A stretch of DNA of 37,361 nt from Candidatus Bathyarchaeota archaeon (GTDB lineage: Archaea > Thermoproteota > Bathyarchaeia > Bathyarchaeales > Bathycorpusculaceae). The stretch covers positions 1 through 37,361 of the forward strand of contig JAOUPS010000008.1 in the NCBI GenBank assembly GCA_029879735.1, given 5' to 3'. The translations under genes were made by a program, and so were the position numbers. The notes under the pieces were generated by a model that ran no database searches, was not told the origin of the DNA, and saw only the letters and a list, made by a program, of their open reading frames with translations. How positions within the stretch are numbered: the stretch's first letter is position 1; each line of letters begins with the position of its first letter. Shown piece by piece: positions 15,236-23,357 of this stretch.

Positions 15236-17386
15236 TTGAAGAAACTGGGAAACAAGGCGGTCTCTTCCGTGTTCGGTTCAATACTCTTCCTCATATTAGT
15301 GGTGACTTTAGCTTCAATCCTCTTCTTTACGCTCCACAGATACAATAGCTTGGCTAAAGAGTCAATCACACTTGAACAAGAGCGAATGCAGGAGAGGGTG
15401 GTTCTTTACGCGTTAGCCACACAAAACGTCAGTGAAACCGAGTATGTCGTTGCCATTTATGTCAACAACTCGGGTTCAATAACGTCTCGGATAAGAGCGG
15501 TGTATGTAGACAACGAATTCCTGTGCGACCCTTCAAACAAAAGTTTGAACCCAGATGACACTTACATAAACGCCAAAGAGTCGTTGGGTATTTGGCTGCC
15601 ACCTGGAGTAGAATATGAGCCAATGGCCAAAATAACGGTTGCAACGGAAAGAGGCATCAGATCAACAGAATACCAGTGGAAACTGAAAGGTGGTGGCGGA
15701 GAGCCTCCTCAGTACAAACAAAAAGGATTCTACTATGGACCCTTAATGCTGGATTTCAACAAATTCTACTATACGGAGTGTCCAAGCGGCACGCCAATTC
15801 CTCCGTGGAAGGAAGGTTGGCGCATAGAGATTGGCACAGGTGAAATAGCTTGGAACATAACAGTAACTAATGTCGACGACAGAAACATAACGATAAACCA
15901 GTATTCATGTTTCACTTTGTTTCCCAACAAGTCGCCTTCCAACCGAAGGGCATGGTACTTAGAGCCACGTCAAGAACCTTTCACCCAGTTCATCGCAGTC
16001 AACGAAACCGTTAACCTAATATACATATGGGATAAGCCGAAATCCATATCCACCAAAGTGCAGGACGTATACACTACTGTATGCCGCAACAAAGTTTTCT
16101 TAACCTTTTTCGGCGTTTTCCATGAGCATGACGGCACAACAAAACCATACGGACAAACAATACCTTTTGAGGCTGTTCTATGCTTAAAGACATTTCCTGT
16201 GGCAAAATTCACGGAGTCGGCGCATACAGTTTATACTGGCGAGGTAATAACATTCAATGCTGAAAACAGCTTTGACCCTGATGGTCAAATCGTCAGTTAT
16301 TTATGGAGCTTCGGAGACGGTGTAAACGCTACTGGTGTGGTTGTGGGCCATGCGTACAGCGACGACGGAACCTACACCGTTACACTTACCGTAACAGATA
16401 ATGACAACAAAACTGGGTCAGCAACAGCCGTCAAGACGGTTCTGAACAGACCTCCAATAGCGTCCTTCACAGAATCTGCAGAAACAGTTGACATTGACGA
16501 GGTTATCTACTTCAACGCGTCCGAAAGCTATGACCTTGATGGCCAAATCGAGAGCTACTTCTGGGACTTCGGGGACGGCAACAACGCTACGGGTATTACA
16601 AGCAGCCATTCCTATGCCCAAGACGGAGTCTATACAGTTACTCTTACAGTCACCGACGACGACGGCGACACGGGTTCTGCCTACTCCACCAAAACAGTTT
16701 TGAATAAGCCTCCTGTTGCGTCATTTACGGAGAGCGCCACTCTAGTTCTCACAGGCGAAATCATTCACTTTGATGCTTCAGGCAGTTACGATCCAGATGG
16801 CACCATCTCCAGCTATCTGTGGAGTTTTGGAGACGGCTCCACCGGAACAGGCAAGACTGTGGATCACTCGTATGCTGATGATGGAATCTATACAGTTACC
16901 CTAACGGTGGTAGACAACGACGGAGGAACAGCCTCCACAAGTGACACAAAGACGGTTCTGAACAGACCCCCTGTAGCCCTATTTAACGAGACCGCAGAGA
17001 CAGTTCACATAGGCGAAGCAATAACGTTTAATGCTAGTGACAGCTTCGACCCTGACGGTTATATCGTCAGTTATTTCTGGAGTTTCGGAGATGGCACAAA
17101 CGCTACAGGCGCGGTTGTGAGTCACGCGTACGGTAACAACGGAACCTACACCGTTACACTTGCCGTGACAGATGATGATGGTGCAACCGCGTCTGCAACA
17201 GCCGTCAAGACAGTTCTGAATAATTCAACAACTTCTTTCATTCAGTCTGCAAAATCAAAGCCAGATTTGGGTGAAAGTACAAGTCACAGGCAAGTCAGAA
17301 ATTTTTGCTCTAACGCTGAAAGTGGAAGGTGCATGTTAGTCCTTGTGGCGACAGCAGAAGTAGAGGAGGTGGATGAAGAATGGTGA
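15236..17386 (+). CDS. PKD-domain pilin-like adhesin (LPF member 2; probable 3' frameshift)
   Basis: A 716-residue protein. The class III signal is MKKLGNKA/VSSVFGSILFLILV (cleavage after A8), then QERVVL, the Ig-like and second beta domains shared with its neighbours (FLCDPS, GPLMLDFNKF, AWNITVTNVDDRNITI, FLTFFGVFHEHDGTT, QTIPFEA; to about residue 315). Four PKD domains of 86 residues each follow (about 320-660), each with a SFGDG or DFGDG core and a TYTVTL or VYTVTL strand. The last ~43 residues look out of frame and are translated through the next gene's ribosome-binding site; the +1 frame (17253-17339) reads like the real C-terminus. TTG start with GGAGGAG upstream. It is probably a surface-exposed adhesin anchored in a pilus (inference). 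Confidence 0.82.
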   Translation: MKKLGNKAVSSVFGSILFLILVVTLASILFFTLHRYNSLAKESITLEQERMQERVVLYALATQNVSETEYVVAIYVNNSGSITSRIRAVYVDNEFLCDPSNKSLNPDDTYINAKESLGIWLPPGVEYEPMAKITVATERGIRSTEYQWKLKGGGGEPPQYKQKGFYYGPLMLDFNKFYYTECPSGTPIPPWKEGWRIEIGTGEIAWNITVTNVDDRNITINQYSCFTLFPNKSPSNRRAWYLEPRQEPFTQFIAVNETVNLIYIWDKPKSISTKVQDVYTTVCRNKVFLTFFGVFHEHDGTTKPYGQTIPFEAVLCLKTFPVAKFTESAHTVYTGEVITFNAENSFDPDGQIVSYLWSFGDGVNATGVVVGHAYSDDGTYTVTLTVTDNDNKTGSATAVKTVLNRPPIASFTESAETVDIDEVIYFNASESYDLDGQIESYFWDFGDGNNATGITSSHSYAQDGVYTVTLTVTDDDGDTGSAYSTKTVLNKPPVASFTESATLVLTGEIIHFDASGSYDPDGTISSYLWSFGDGSTGTGKTVDHSYADDGIYTVTLTVVDNDGGTASTSDTKTVLNRPPVALFNETAETVHIGEAITFNASDSFDPDGYIVSYFWSFGDGTNATGAVVSHAYGNNGTYTVTLAVTDDDGATASATAVKTVLNNSTTSFIQSAKSKPDLGESTSHRQVRNFCSNAESGRCMLVLVATAEVEEVDEEW
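16191..17222 (+). repeat. Four tandem 258-base PKD units
   Basis: Four consecutive units begin at about 16191, 16449, 16707 and 16965, each exactly 258 bases (86 codons), and each encodes one PKD domain. Units 1 and 4 are the most alike at DNA level (shared runs such as GGAACCTACACCGTTACACT and GCAACAGCCGTCAAGAC), which points to duplication or conversion within the gene. A fifth unit seems to start after 17222 and then break off. Confidence 0.85.
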
Positions 17387-18357
17387 AAGTGAGAAAGTTT
17401 GCTGAGGACAAAAAAGGGATATCTCCCTTGTTTATTTCGCTGTATCTAGCCTTGATAGTGATTCTCCTCATCTCGATGCTTTTCTTCGCTGTTGAAGTCT
17501 CCAGTTCAGGGTTGAACAGTCGATTGAAAGTGGAACAAGAGCGAATGCAAGAGAGAATAGTCCTGGTTGGACCCGAAGCCTTAGAGTTGACGGATGCTTC
17601 TGTAGTTGAAAGGGTGCGGGTTGATAACGTTGGGTCTATAACTGTTAGAATAAGAGCTTTGTACATTGGGCACGAGTTCATATGTGATCCGTCAGAATTT
17701 GAGGGAGACGCCTACGTAGAACCTAAGGAAAGCCTTTGGATTAACTTGTCTAGTGTTACCCCTGCGATCATATTCAACGATAAGACAGCCAATGCTTATT
17801 GGACCATGACTACAGAAAGGGGTTCAAAGGCATCCGAGATTGGCGGAAAACTGAAGTGGGGAGAACCTGAAATTCCATACACCGCAAACAAGTTCTATTT
17901 TGGCCCGCTCATGCTTGTCTTCGACATGTTCCATTGGAGAAGCGGGTCAGGCCCTTGGACAAGTGGGTGGAGTGTCCCCAAAGGCACAAAAGATGTGACT
18001 TGGCGTATACTGTGTGTAAACATAGACAACAGAGACATCGTATTAACCGACACGTGTTGTTTGACTTTGATCAGCAATGACAACTCTCCGAAAGACCCTC
18101 TGCCATGGTACATCGATCCAACTTTCCCTTATCAGACCATGGCGCTCAAGCCAGGAGTCTTCAACTTCATCCATTACACTTGGAGTAAACCCTTCAGCGC
18201 GGGAGGTACCAAAAGGCAAGCCGTGACCGGTATGCAGGATTTAACCACGTGTATTACCTTCCTCACGTTTTTCGGTCAATTTATAGAAGTAAATAATACC
18301 CTTACGCCCTTCGGTCAAACGATACCTTTCGAAGCTGTACTTGTAACTTCAGAATAG
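17380..18357 (+). CDS. Large pilin-like surface protein (LPF member 3)
   Basis: A 325-residue paralog of the two preceding large pilin-like proteins. The leader MVKVRKFAEDKKG precedes ISPLFISLYLALIVILLISM, with cleavage expected after G13. It shares QERIVLVG, FICDPS, ATTERGS-like TERGSKASE, FYFGPLMLVFDMF, TWRILCVNIDNRDIV, PWYIDP and the C-terminal CITFLTFFGQFIEV...FGQTIPFEAVL. No PKD domains follow, so the family is modular. The ATG is preceded by GAGGAGGTGG at 17363-17372. It is the last of five pilin-like genes; a 79-base spacer with its own TATA box separates it from the ATPase gene. Confidence 0.8.
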   Translation: MVKVRKFAEDKKGISPLFISLYLALIVILLISMLFFAVEVSSSGLNSRLKVEQERMQERIVLVGPEALELTDASVVERVRVDNVGSITVRIRALYIGHEFICDPSEFEGDAYVEPKESLWINLSSVTPAIIFNDKTANAYWTMTTERGSKASEIGGKLKWGEPEIPYTANKFYFGPLMLVFDMFHWRSGSGPWTSGWSVPKGTKDVTWRILCVNIDNRDIVLTDTCCLTLISNDNSPKDPLPWYIDPTFPYQTMALKPGVFNFIHYTWSKPFSAGGTKRQAVTGMQDLTTCITFLTFFGQFIEVNNTLTPFGQTIPFEAVLVTSE

Positions 18358-18392
18358 CCACGCCACAATATGATGCTTCCAAGTTTACACCG

Positions 18393-18399
18393 TTTATAT
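18393..18399 (+). promoter_or_regulatory. TATA box of the pilus-machine genes
   Basis: TTTATAT in the 79-base spacer before the ATPase gene predicts a transcript start near 18420, giving a short leader to the ATG at 18437. It would allow the machine genes to be transcribed separately from the pilin genes. Confidence 0.5.
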
Positions 18400-18436
18400 C
18401 AGCTCCTCGGAAATAAATAATAGAGATGTAGACCAG

Positions 18437-20059
18437 ATGAAAAAAATAAGGGTGAAAGTTGCGTTCAGGAGAAGGAAGGACAAGCAACAGGAAACAAAAA
18501 AACCCGAGTCGGAAGTCTTTCTAGAGACTGAACAATTTTTGGAGACTGGACATTTCATGGCTGAAAAAGCCAAGGAAACTTTCAAGGAGCATTATCCTTT
18601 ACTCAAGCCTTACTCTTACGCTGCGATCGTGAAGAACGCCAGCGATGAAACCAAATATCTAGTATTAGAGCCTACGATGACTTCAACCGATGAAATGTGG
18701 ATTCGCGAAATCAAGGATATTCTTTGGGATGAACTCTCATTAGGGGCTAATGGGTTCAAAGACAAGGAAGAAGCCGAAGAGTTTTTGAAGAACAAAGTTG
18801 AGGAGGCTGCAAGGAAGTACAAGAAAGAAGTGGATCCCCACACGCTAGAGAAATACCAATATTATATTGCACGAGATTTCCTGAACTTCGCCAAGATAGA
18901 CGCTCTAATGCGCGACGAGCATATAGAAGACATTTCATGCGACGGCACAGACATCCCCGTATACATTTGGCATCGCAAATATGAATCCATCCCAACCAAC
19001 CTCGTTTTCAAGACAGATGAAGAACTTGAAAGTTTCATACTCAAGATCGCCTACCTCTGCGGCCGAAATATCTCCATCGCTCAGCCCCTACTTGACGGTT
19101 CACTGCCGGATGGAAGTCGAGCTCAACTCACCTTTGGCAAGGAAGTCACTCCTAAGGGCAGCACTTTCACCATAAGAAAATTCAAGAAAAGCCCGCTCAC
19201 AATAACAGACCTCATCATTTACAAAGCATTATCCCCGGAAATGGCAGCCTACTTTTGGTTTCTCATCGAAAACAGACATTCAGTGATGATTGGGGGAGAT
19301 ATTGGAGGAGGAAAGACGACGATGCTCAATACGTTCAGTCTTTTCATCAGACCAAACTTGAAAATTGTAAGCATCGAAGACACGCAGGAAATCCAACTGC
19401 CACACGAGAATTGGCAGATGATGGTTACTAGACAAGGACTGGGAACGGGAGCAGGTGCAATCGGGGAAAGCGGTCGCGGCTCCATCAGCATGTTCGACCT
19501 TTTGAGATCAGCCTTTAGGCAGAGGCCAGACTACATTATTGTAGGTGAGATTCGAGGAGAAGAGGCGTACGCACTGTTTCAAGCCATGTCTACGGGCCAT
19601 CTTGGTTTGACAACGATTCACGCTGAGAACGTTCAAGGCGTGCTACATCGCCTCACGACGAAGCCGATGAACATCCAGCACACTCTAGTTGAGAACCTCG
19701 ATGCTATTGCAGTAGTCCGCAAAATGGTTGTCAACAACGTTTCGTTAAGGAGGACGATTGCGGTTTCAGAGATGCTCGGATGGGACGACGATAAAGACAA
19801 CTTCAAGGTTCATGAAGTGTTCAGGTGGAACGCTGAGAAAGATGTCTACAAGTCCACGGCGCAGAGCTATTTATTGAAGGAAATCGCGGATCAATGGGGC
19901 TATTCCAAAAGGGAGATCGATCAAGAATTGAAAAAGAGAAAAGTTATTGTTGACTACATGGTGCGTAGACACATCCGCACCTATGAAGATGTTTCGAGAG
20001 TTGTTTTAGACTACTTCTCTGACCCTAAGGCTGTTTACCGCAAGGCGAAGGTGAGTTAG
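18437..20059 (+). CDS. Type II/IV secretion system ATPase (TadA/GspE-like pilus motor)
   Basis: A 540-residue secretion ATPase of the VirB11/TadA/GspE superfamily, the cytoplasmic motor that drives pilin assembly. The N-terminal ~130 residues are charged and probably act as an adapter. The conserved core has DALMRDEHIEDISCDG, the Walker A GGDIGGGKTT (about 286-295), VSIEDTQEIQLPHENW (Asp-box), SMFDLLRSAFRQRPDYIIVG with Walker B and GEIRGEEAYALFQAMSTGH, and TTIHAENVQGVLHRL (His-box). The wording resembles archaeal TadA/EpdA-type motors more than archaellum FlaI, and no FlaH or other archaellum genes are adjacent. It is followed by two membrane proteins, 2 bases and then a 4-base overlap apart. 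Confidence 0.93.
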   Translation: MKKIRVKVAFRRRKDKQQETKKPESEVFLETEQFLETGHFMAEKAKETFKEHYPLLKPYSYAAIVKNASDETKYLVLEPTMTSTDEMWIREIKDILWDELSLGANGFKDKEEAEEFLKNKVEEAARKYKKEVDPHTLEKYQYYIARDFLNFAKIDALMRDEHIEDISCDGTDIPVYIWHRKYESIPTNLVFKTDEELESFILKIAYLCGRNISIAQPLLDGSLPDGSRAQLTFGKEVTPKGSTFTIRKFKKSPLTITDLIIYKALSPEMAAYFWFLIENRHSVMIGGDIGGGKTTMLNTFSLFIRPNLKIVSIEDTQEIQLPHENWQMMVTRQGLGTGAGAIGESGRGSISMFDLLRSAFRQRPDYIIVGEIRGEEAYALFQAMSTGHLGLTTIHAENVQGVLHRLTTKPMNIQHTLVENLDAIAVVRKMVVNNVSLRRTIAVSEMLGWDDDKDNFKVHEVFRWNAEKDVYKSTAQSYLLKEIADQWGYSKREIDQELKKRKVIVDYMVRRHIRTYEDVSRVVLDYFSDPKAVYRKAKVS

Positions 20060-20061
20060 AA

Positions 20062-20937
20062 TTGAAAATTGAGCCGTGGACGTTTGCTTACAGACTGCTG
20101 GGCAAGAGAGTTCCGAAACTTCTACCACATTTCAAGGATTTGCACATCCAATTGAGGAAAGCCGGGTTAAAGATAGCCTTTTCAGCGTACGTGTCATTTA
20201 TGATACTGGTTTCCATTGTTGTACTCATCTTTATGATAGTTGTTCTGCCTTTTTCGTTGCCGTTAATCCTGCACACTAACTTTCTTTCGGTGGAAAACTT
20301 TGCACTCAGCATGATGTTCGCAGCCTTATCGTCAATAATCACGTTCATGCTGGTCTACATTTACCCAGGAATGAAAAGTAGCAACAGGAGAATACCGATA
20401 GAAATCAATCTTCCTTACATTTCAAGCTTCTTGACGTTACTTTCGAGTTCAAACGTGTCTCCAAAAACAATTTTCCGTTCTGTAGCTAGAATAGACACGC
20501 TTCGCGAAGTTCGACAGGAATTCAGCAATATGGTTAGGGATGTGGAAGTTTTCGGTCAAGACTTGTTGACTTCCATTTTGGAAAACGCTAGGTACACGCC
20601 AAGCGACAGGCTGCGGGAGATTCTTAACGGATATGTGGCAACGGTCAGAACAGGCGGCGACCCAACAGAGTACTTGCGAATATCCACAAGAAACATCATG
20701 AAGGAGAAAATGGTTAAGCTAGATTTGATGCTAGAGTCGCTTTCAGCCCTAGCTGAAATATATATAATGGTGCTGGTAGCCATGCCGCTTCTTTTCGTGG
20801 TGATGTTTGCTACCCTTGGAATGTTAGGTGGAGGAACCATGGACCCATCACTAATGCTTTATCTCCTAGCGTATGTGGGCATACCTATCATGGCCATCGT
20901 TCTAATCGTAGTCATGTCCACTTACACGGTGAAGTGA
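20062..20937 (+). CDS. Type II secretion F / TadB-C-like pilus membrane protein 1
   Basis: A 291-residue integral membrane protein of the GspF/TadB/TadC/FlaJ fold, the platform on which the ATPase acts. Two N-terminal hydrophobic segments (about 40-70 and 80-105) precede a cytoplasmic helical domain (INLPYISSFLTLLSSSNVSPKTIF through ILNGYVATVRTGGDPTEYL), and two more segments lie near the C-terminus (about 230-260 and 265-290). The helical region with a R-x-GG motif is family-typical. It starts with TTG directly after the ATPase stop, and its own stop overlaps the GTG of the next membrane gene (GTGA). Confidence 0.9.
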   Translation: MKIEPWTFAYRLLGKRVPKLLPHFKDLHIQLRKAGLKIAFSAYVSFMILVSIVVLIFMIVVLPFSLPLILHTNFLSVENFALSMMFAALSSIITFMLVYIYPGMKSSNRRIPIEINLPYISSFLTLLSSSNVSPKTIFRSVARIDTLREVRQEFSNMVRDVEVFGQDLLTSILENARYTPSDRLREILNGYVATVRTGGDPTEYLRISTRNIMKEKMVKLDLMLESLSALAEIYIMVLVAMPLLFVVMFATLGMLGGGTMDPSLMLYLLAYVGIPIMAIVLIVVMSTYTVK

Positions 20938-21770
20938 ACATTATGAAAATCACGAGAGCAACATTAAGAAGGACCGCTATAGTGTCTTCTATTGCAGCAG
21001 TCGCTATATTCATAGCCTCAATATTCTTTTACGGCTTGTCTCCAGACTTAGACTATCTCCTTATAGTAGCTTTCACTGTAGGTGTCGGACCAGTAAGTTT
21101 GGCGAGCATAATCCACAAGAGATGGAAGAACAAGATAGAGAAAGCCGTGCCAGAGTTCTTAAGAGACTTAGCGACTTCCATTCGAACTGGAATGCCTATA
21201 CAAGCAGCTTTGGAGCATGCCTCAAAACGAATGTATGGTCCACTGACGGATGAGCTCAAGTTAATGGTGGCGCACATGAGTTGGGGAATGAATTTTGATG
21301 AAGCTTTGAAAGAGCTCAGCGAGAGAATTGACTTACCACTAGTCGAAAAAGCAACTGTTCTAATCCTAGAGGCGAGCAGGCATGGGGGAGATCTTTCTGA
21401 CATTTTTAACTCGACCGCTGAATACGTGGAAAACGTCAACACTTGGGGTTTGAGAAGGAAAATGCAGACGATGCCTTATGTAGCCATATTCTACTTTTCA
21501 GTCGCTCTCTTCCTATTCATAGTCATATTGATTTCAAGAATGATATTCGTCCCCATAAGCGAACTGGCTGAAGGCGGCGTCCCCATGATTAACCCGGTCC
21601 TCACTTCAACGCAGACTAGGAGAGTGTTTCTGCACACGTCTCTGATGGAGGCCTTCTTCGGAGGCATTCTAGCTGGGAAGATCAACGAAGACTCGTTTCT
21701 AGACGGGTTAAAACATGCGATGGTTCTGGCGATAGTCTCAGGCGTGGCGTTCTTCCTTTTCTTCCGATAG
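20934..21770 (+). CDS. Type II secretion F / TadB-C-like pilus membrane protein 2
   Basis: A second GspF-fold membrane protein of 278 residues, overlapping the first by 4 bases. Hydrophobic segments lie at about 15-35, 37-55, 190-210 and 255-277. The cytoplasmic domain carries VPEFLRDLATSIRTGMPIQAAL and VLILEASRHGGDLSDIFN, the classic GspF/TadC pattern. An archaellum uses one FlaJ, while Tad and archaeal Epd systems use two smaller F-type proteins, as here. The start may be GTG 20934 or ATG 20943. A 57-base gap containing a TATA box follows. Confidence 0.9.
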   Translation: MNIMKITRATLRRTAIVSSIAAVAIFIASIFFYGLSPDLDYLLIVAFTVGVGPVSLASIIHKRWKNKIEKAVPEFLRDLATSIRTGMPIQAALEHASKRMYGPLTDELKLMVAHMSWGMNFDEALKELSERIDLPLVEKATVLILEASRHGGDLSDIFNSTAEYVENVNTWGLRRKMQTMPYVAIFYFSVALFLFIVILISRMIFVPISELAEGGVPMINPVLTSTQTRRVFLHTSLMEAFFGGILAGKINEDSFLDGLKHAMVLAIVSGVAFFLFFR

Positions 21771-21786
21771 ACAGCGCTTTTCTCAG

Positions 21787-21794
21787 TATAAATA
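21787..21794 (+). promoter_or_regulatory. TATA box before the zinc-ribbon protein gene
   Basis: TATAAATA, a near-consensus archaeal TATA box, predicts a transcript start near 21815. That places the TTG at 21828, with GTGGGA upstream, in a better position than the TTG at 21813. It suggests that the downstream gene can be transcribed independently of the pilus genes. Confidence 0.55.
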
Positions 21795-21827
21795 GATTCT
21801 CTGCAAAATGAATTGTGGGATTCCGAT

Positions 21828-23207
21828 TTGAAAAAAAGAGCGAAACAGCGCGAAGCCAATGGAAAGGCTGAAGGAAAAGGACAGTTGTATGACCAGTTGA
21901 GCTTGAATGAGATCAAAGAGCTCGCGCTTGTAAAACCAGGCTCGGAAGAAGAAATCGAACTTAAGAGAAGGGAAGCCTATATCGAACGTCCTGCACAGAA
22001 ACTTCTGCGGAATCTTCTAGAGAGTGGGAAAAAGGCGGAGATTCTGCCTACTTATGATCCGTCCTCTAGTTTCAGATATGAAACCGTTGAGTCAGTTTTC
22101 GATGAGAATGTTTCACCGGCAAAGGCGGAAGAGTTTCTGGAACGCCTCTGCCACCTAGAGATTCTGAGAAAGAGTTTTTTCGACACAGTTTCAGCTTGTC
22201 CTGTGTGCGGCTCAACATGTATCACCTTACACTACAGCTGTCCAGGATGCACCAGCCGCCACATTATCAAGACAGGCTTGACTGAGCACATCCCATGCGG
22301 AAACATTGAGGAAAGAGACAAGTACATTCAAGGTCATCGGATGCCCACGTGCCCTAAATGCGGAACCAGATTGGTTGAAGGCGAATACAGAGATATGGGT
22401 CTCTGGTATGTCTGCAAGGAATGCGGAGAAAAGTTTGAACACCCCCACCTAGACGTGACTTGCCGCAAGTGTGACAACAAATTCAAAGTTGAAACGGGAA
22501 TCATACGGGAAATATCCAAGTACGCTCTTAATCCGGATAGAGAACAGGAGATCAGGCAGAACGTCACGAGCTTGGAGAGTATTCACAAGCTTCTAACCGA
22601 GCTGGACTTCAGCGTGGAGATGCCCGCCTCAGCGACCGGAGAAAAAAGTGGCATCCAACACAAGTTTAGTCTCATAGCCAAGAAGAAGTTCGGGGGCCGT
22701 GAAAACATTGTGGCTGTCGATCACGCTGTCGGAGACGTCGACGTAAGCGTGTCACCCCTGATACTCTACATCTATAAGATTTCGGAAGTGAGGGTTGATT
22801 TACCGATATTCGTTGCCATTCCAAAACTGGGTGAGACTGCGAGAAGGATAGCGCAAGGCTACAATATATTGGTCATTGAGGGCATCCCGAAAGAAAAGGA
22901 ACGACTAGCCATGCTGAACGATGAAATCCAAAAGAGGCTGAGTGAAAGAACCATGATCTCGGAGGGTGAAATCGTGCATCAGTGGATCTTTCGCAAAGGC
23001 AAGAAAGTAGATGTCTGGAGAAACGGCAGAGGCAAGTTTGTAAAGGGAGAGCATTATCGGAGCCAAATGAGTTTACAGAAATTGCCCTTAACCCAGAGCT
23101 TATCGAATCCGCAACTACACGCAGAACCCGAACCGAAGAAAACACGGTTAATGCAAAGAATAAAAAAAGCAATAAAGAGAAAATCAAACCACAAAGAAAA
23201 ACAATAA
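21828..23207 (+). CDS. TackOD1-like zinc-ribbon protein with nuclease-fold-like C-terminus
   Basis: About 459 residues. The N-terminal ~110 are charged and helical. A zinc region (about 120-215) has the cysteine arrangement CPVCGS, CPGC, a HIPCGN segment, CPKCGTRL, a WYVCKECGEKFEHP stretch and CRKC, which matches from memory the TackOD1 (thaumarchaeal output domain 1) pattern. The following domain (about 250-370) has NIVAVDHAV, then LPIFVAIPKLGETARRIA and NILVIEG, resembling restriction-endonuclease-like folds, although a clear D-(D/E)xK triad is not visible. The tail is basic (KKTRLMQRIKKAIKRKSNHK). Start TTG 21828 is favoured over 21813. It follows the pilus genes and may sense or regulate something (inference). 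It ends convergent to the membrane zinc-ribbon gene. Confidence 0.75.
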   Translation: MKKRAKQREANGKAEGKGQLYDQLSLNEIKELALVKPGSEEEIELKRREAYIERPAQKLLRNLLESGKKAEILPTYDPSSSFRYETVESVFDENVSPAKAEEFLERLCHLEILRKSFFDTVSACPVCGSTCITLHYSCPGCTSRHIIKTGLTEHIPCGNIEERDKYIQGHRMPTCPKCGTRLVEGEYRDMGLWYVCKECGEKFEHPHLDVTCRKCDNKFKVETGIIREISKYALNPDREQEIRQNVTSLESIHKLLTELDFSVEMPASATGEKSGIQHKFSLIAKKKFGGRENIVAVDHAVGDVDVSVSPLILYIYKISEVRVDLPIFVAIPKLGETARRIAQGYNILVIEGIPKEKERLAMLNDEIQKRLSERTMISEGEIVHQWIFRKGKKVDVWRNGRGKFVKGEHYRSQMSLQKLPLTQSLSNPQLHAEPEPKKTRLMQRIKKAIKRKSNHKEKQ

Positions 23208-23357
23208 GCAAAACATTTTTCCATCAACGTTAGTCTGGCCTGAGAGGGAGATCCCCCCCACCTCCTTATAAAGCTAAAAATATACCAAAGCTTCCCCGTA
23301 ATCCTTTTATTCCGTGTGGTGTCGCATTTTTGGTTTTATAGGCTTGTATGGTGTTGA

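Noticed and set aside
16191-17222. CRISPR-like array from periodicity
   Set aside because: The 258-base period is in-frame protein repeats with diverged DNA, not short identical repeats with spacers.
13291-21770. Archaellum (motility) operon
   Set aside because: No flaH, flaF or flaG, large pilin-like heads, and two F-type membrane proteins fit a Tad/Epd-like pilus better.
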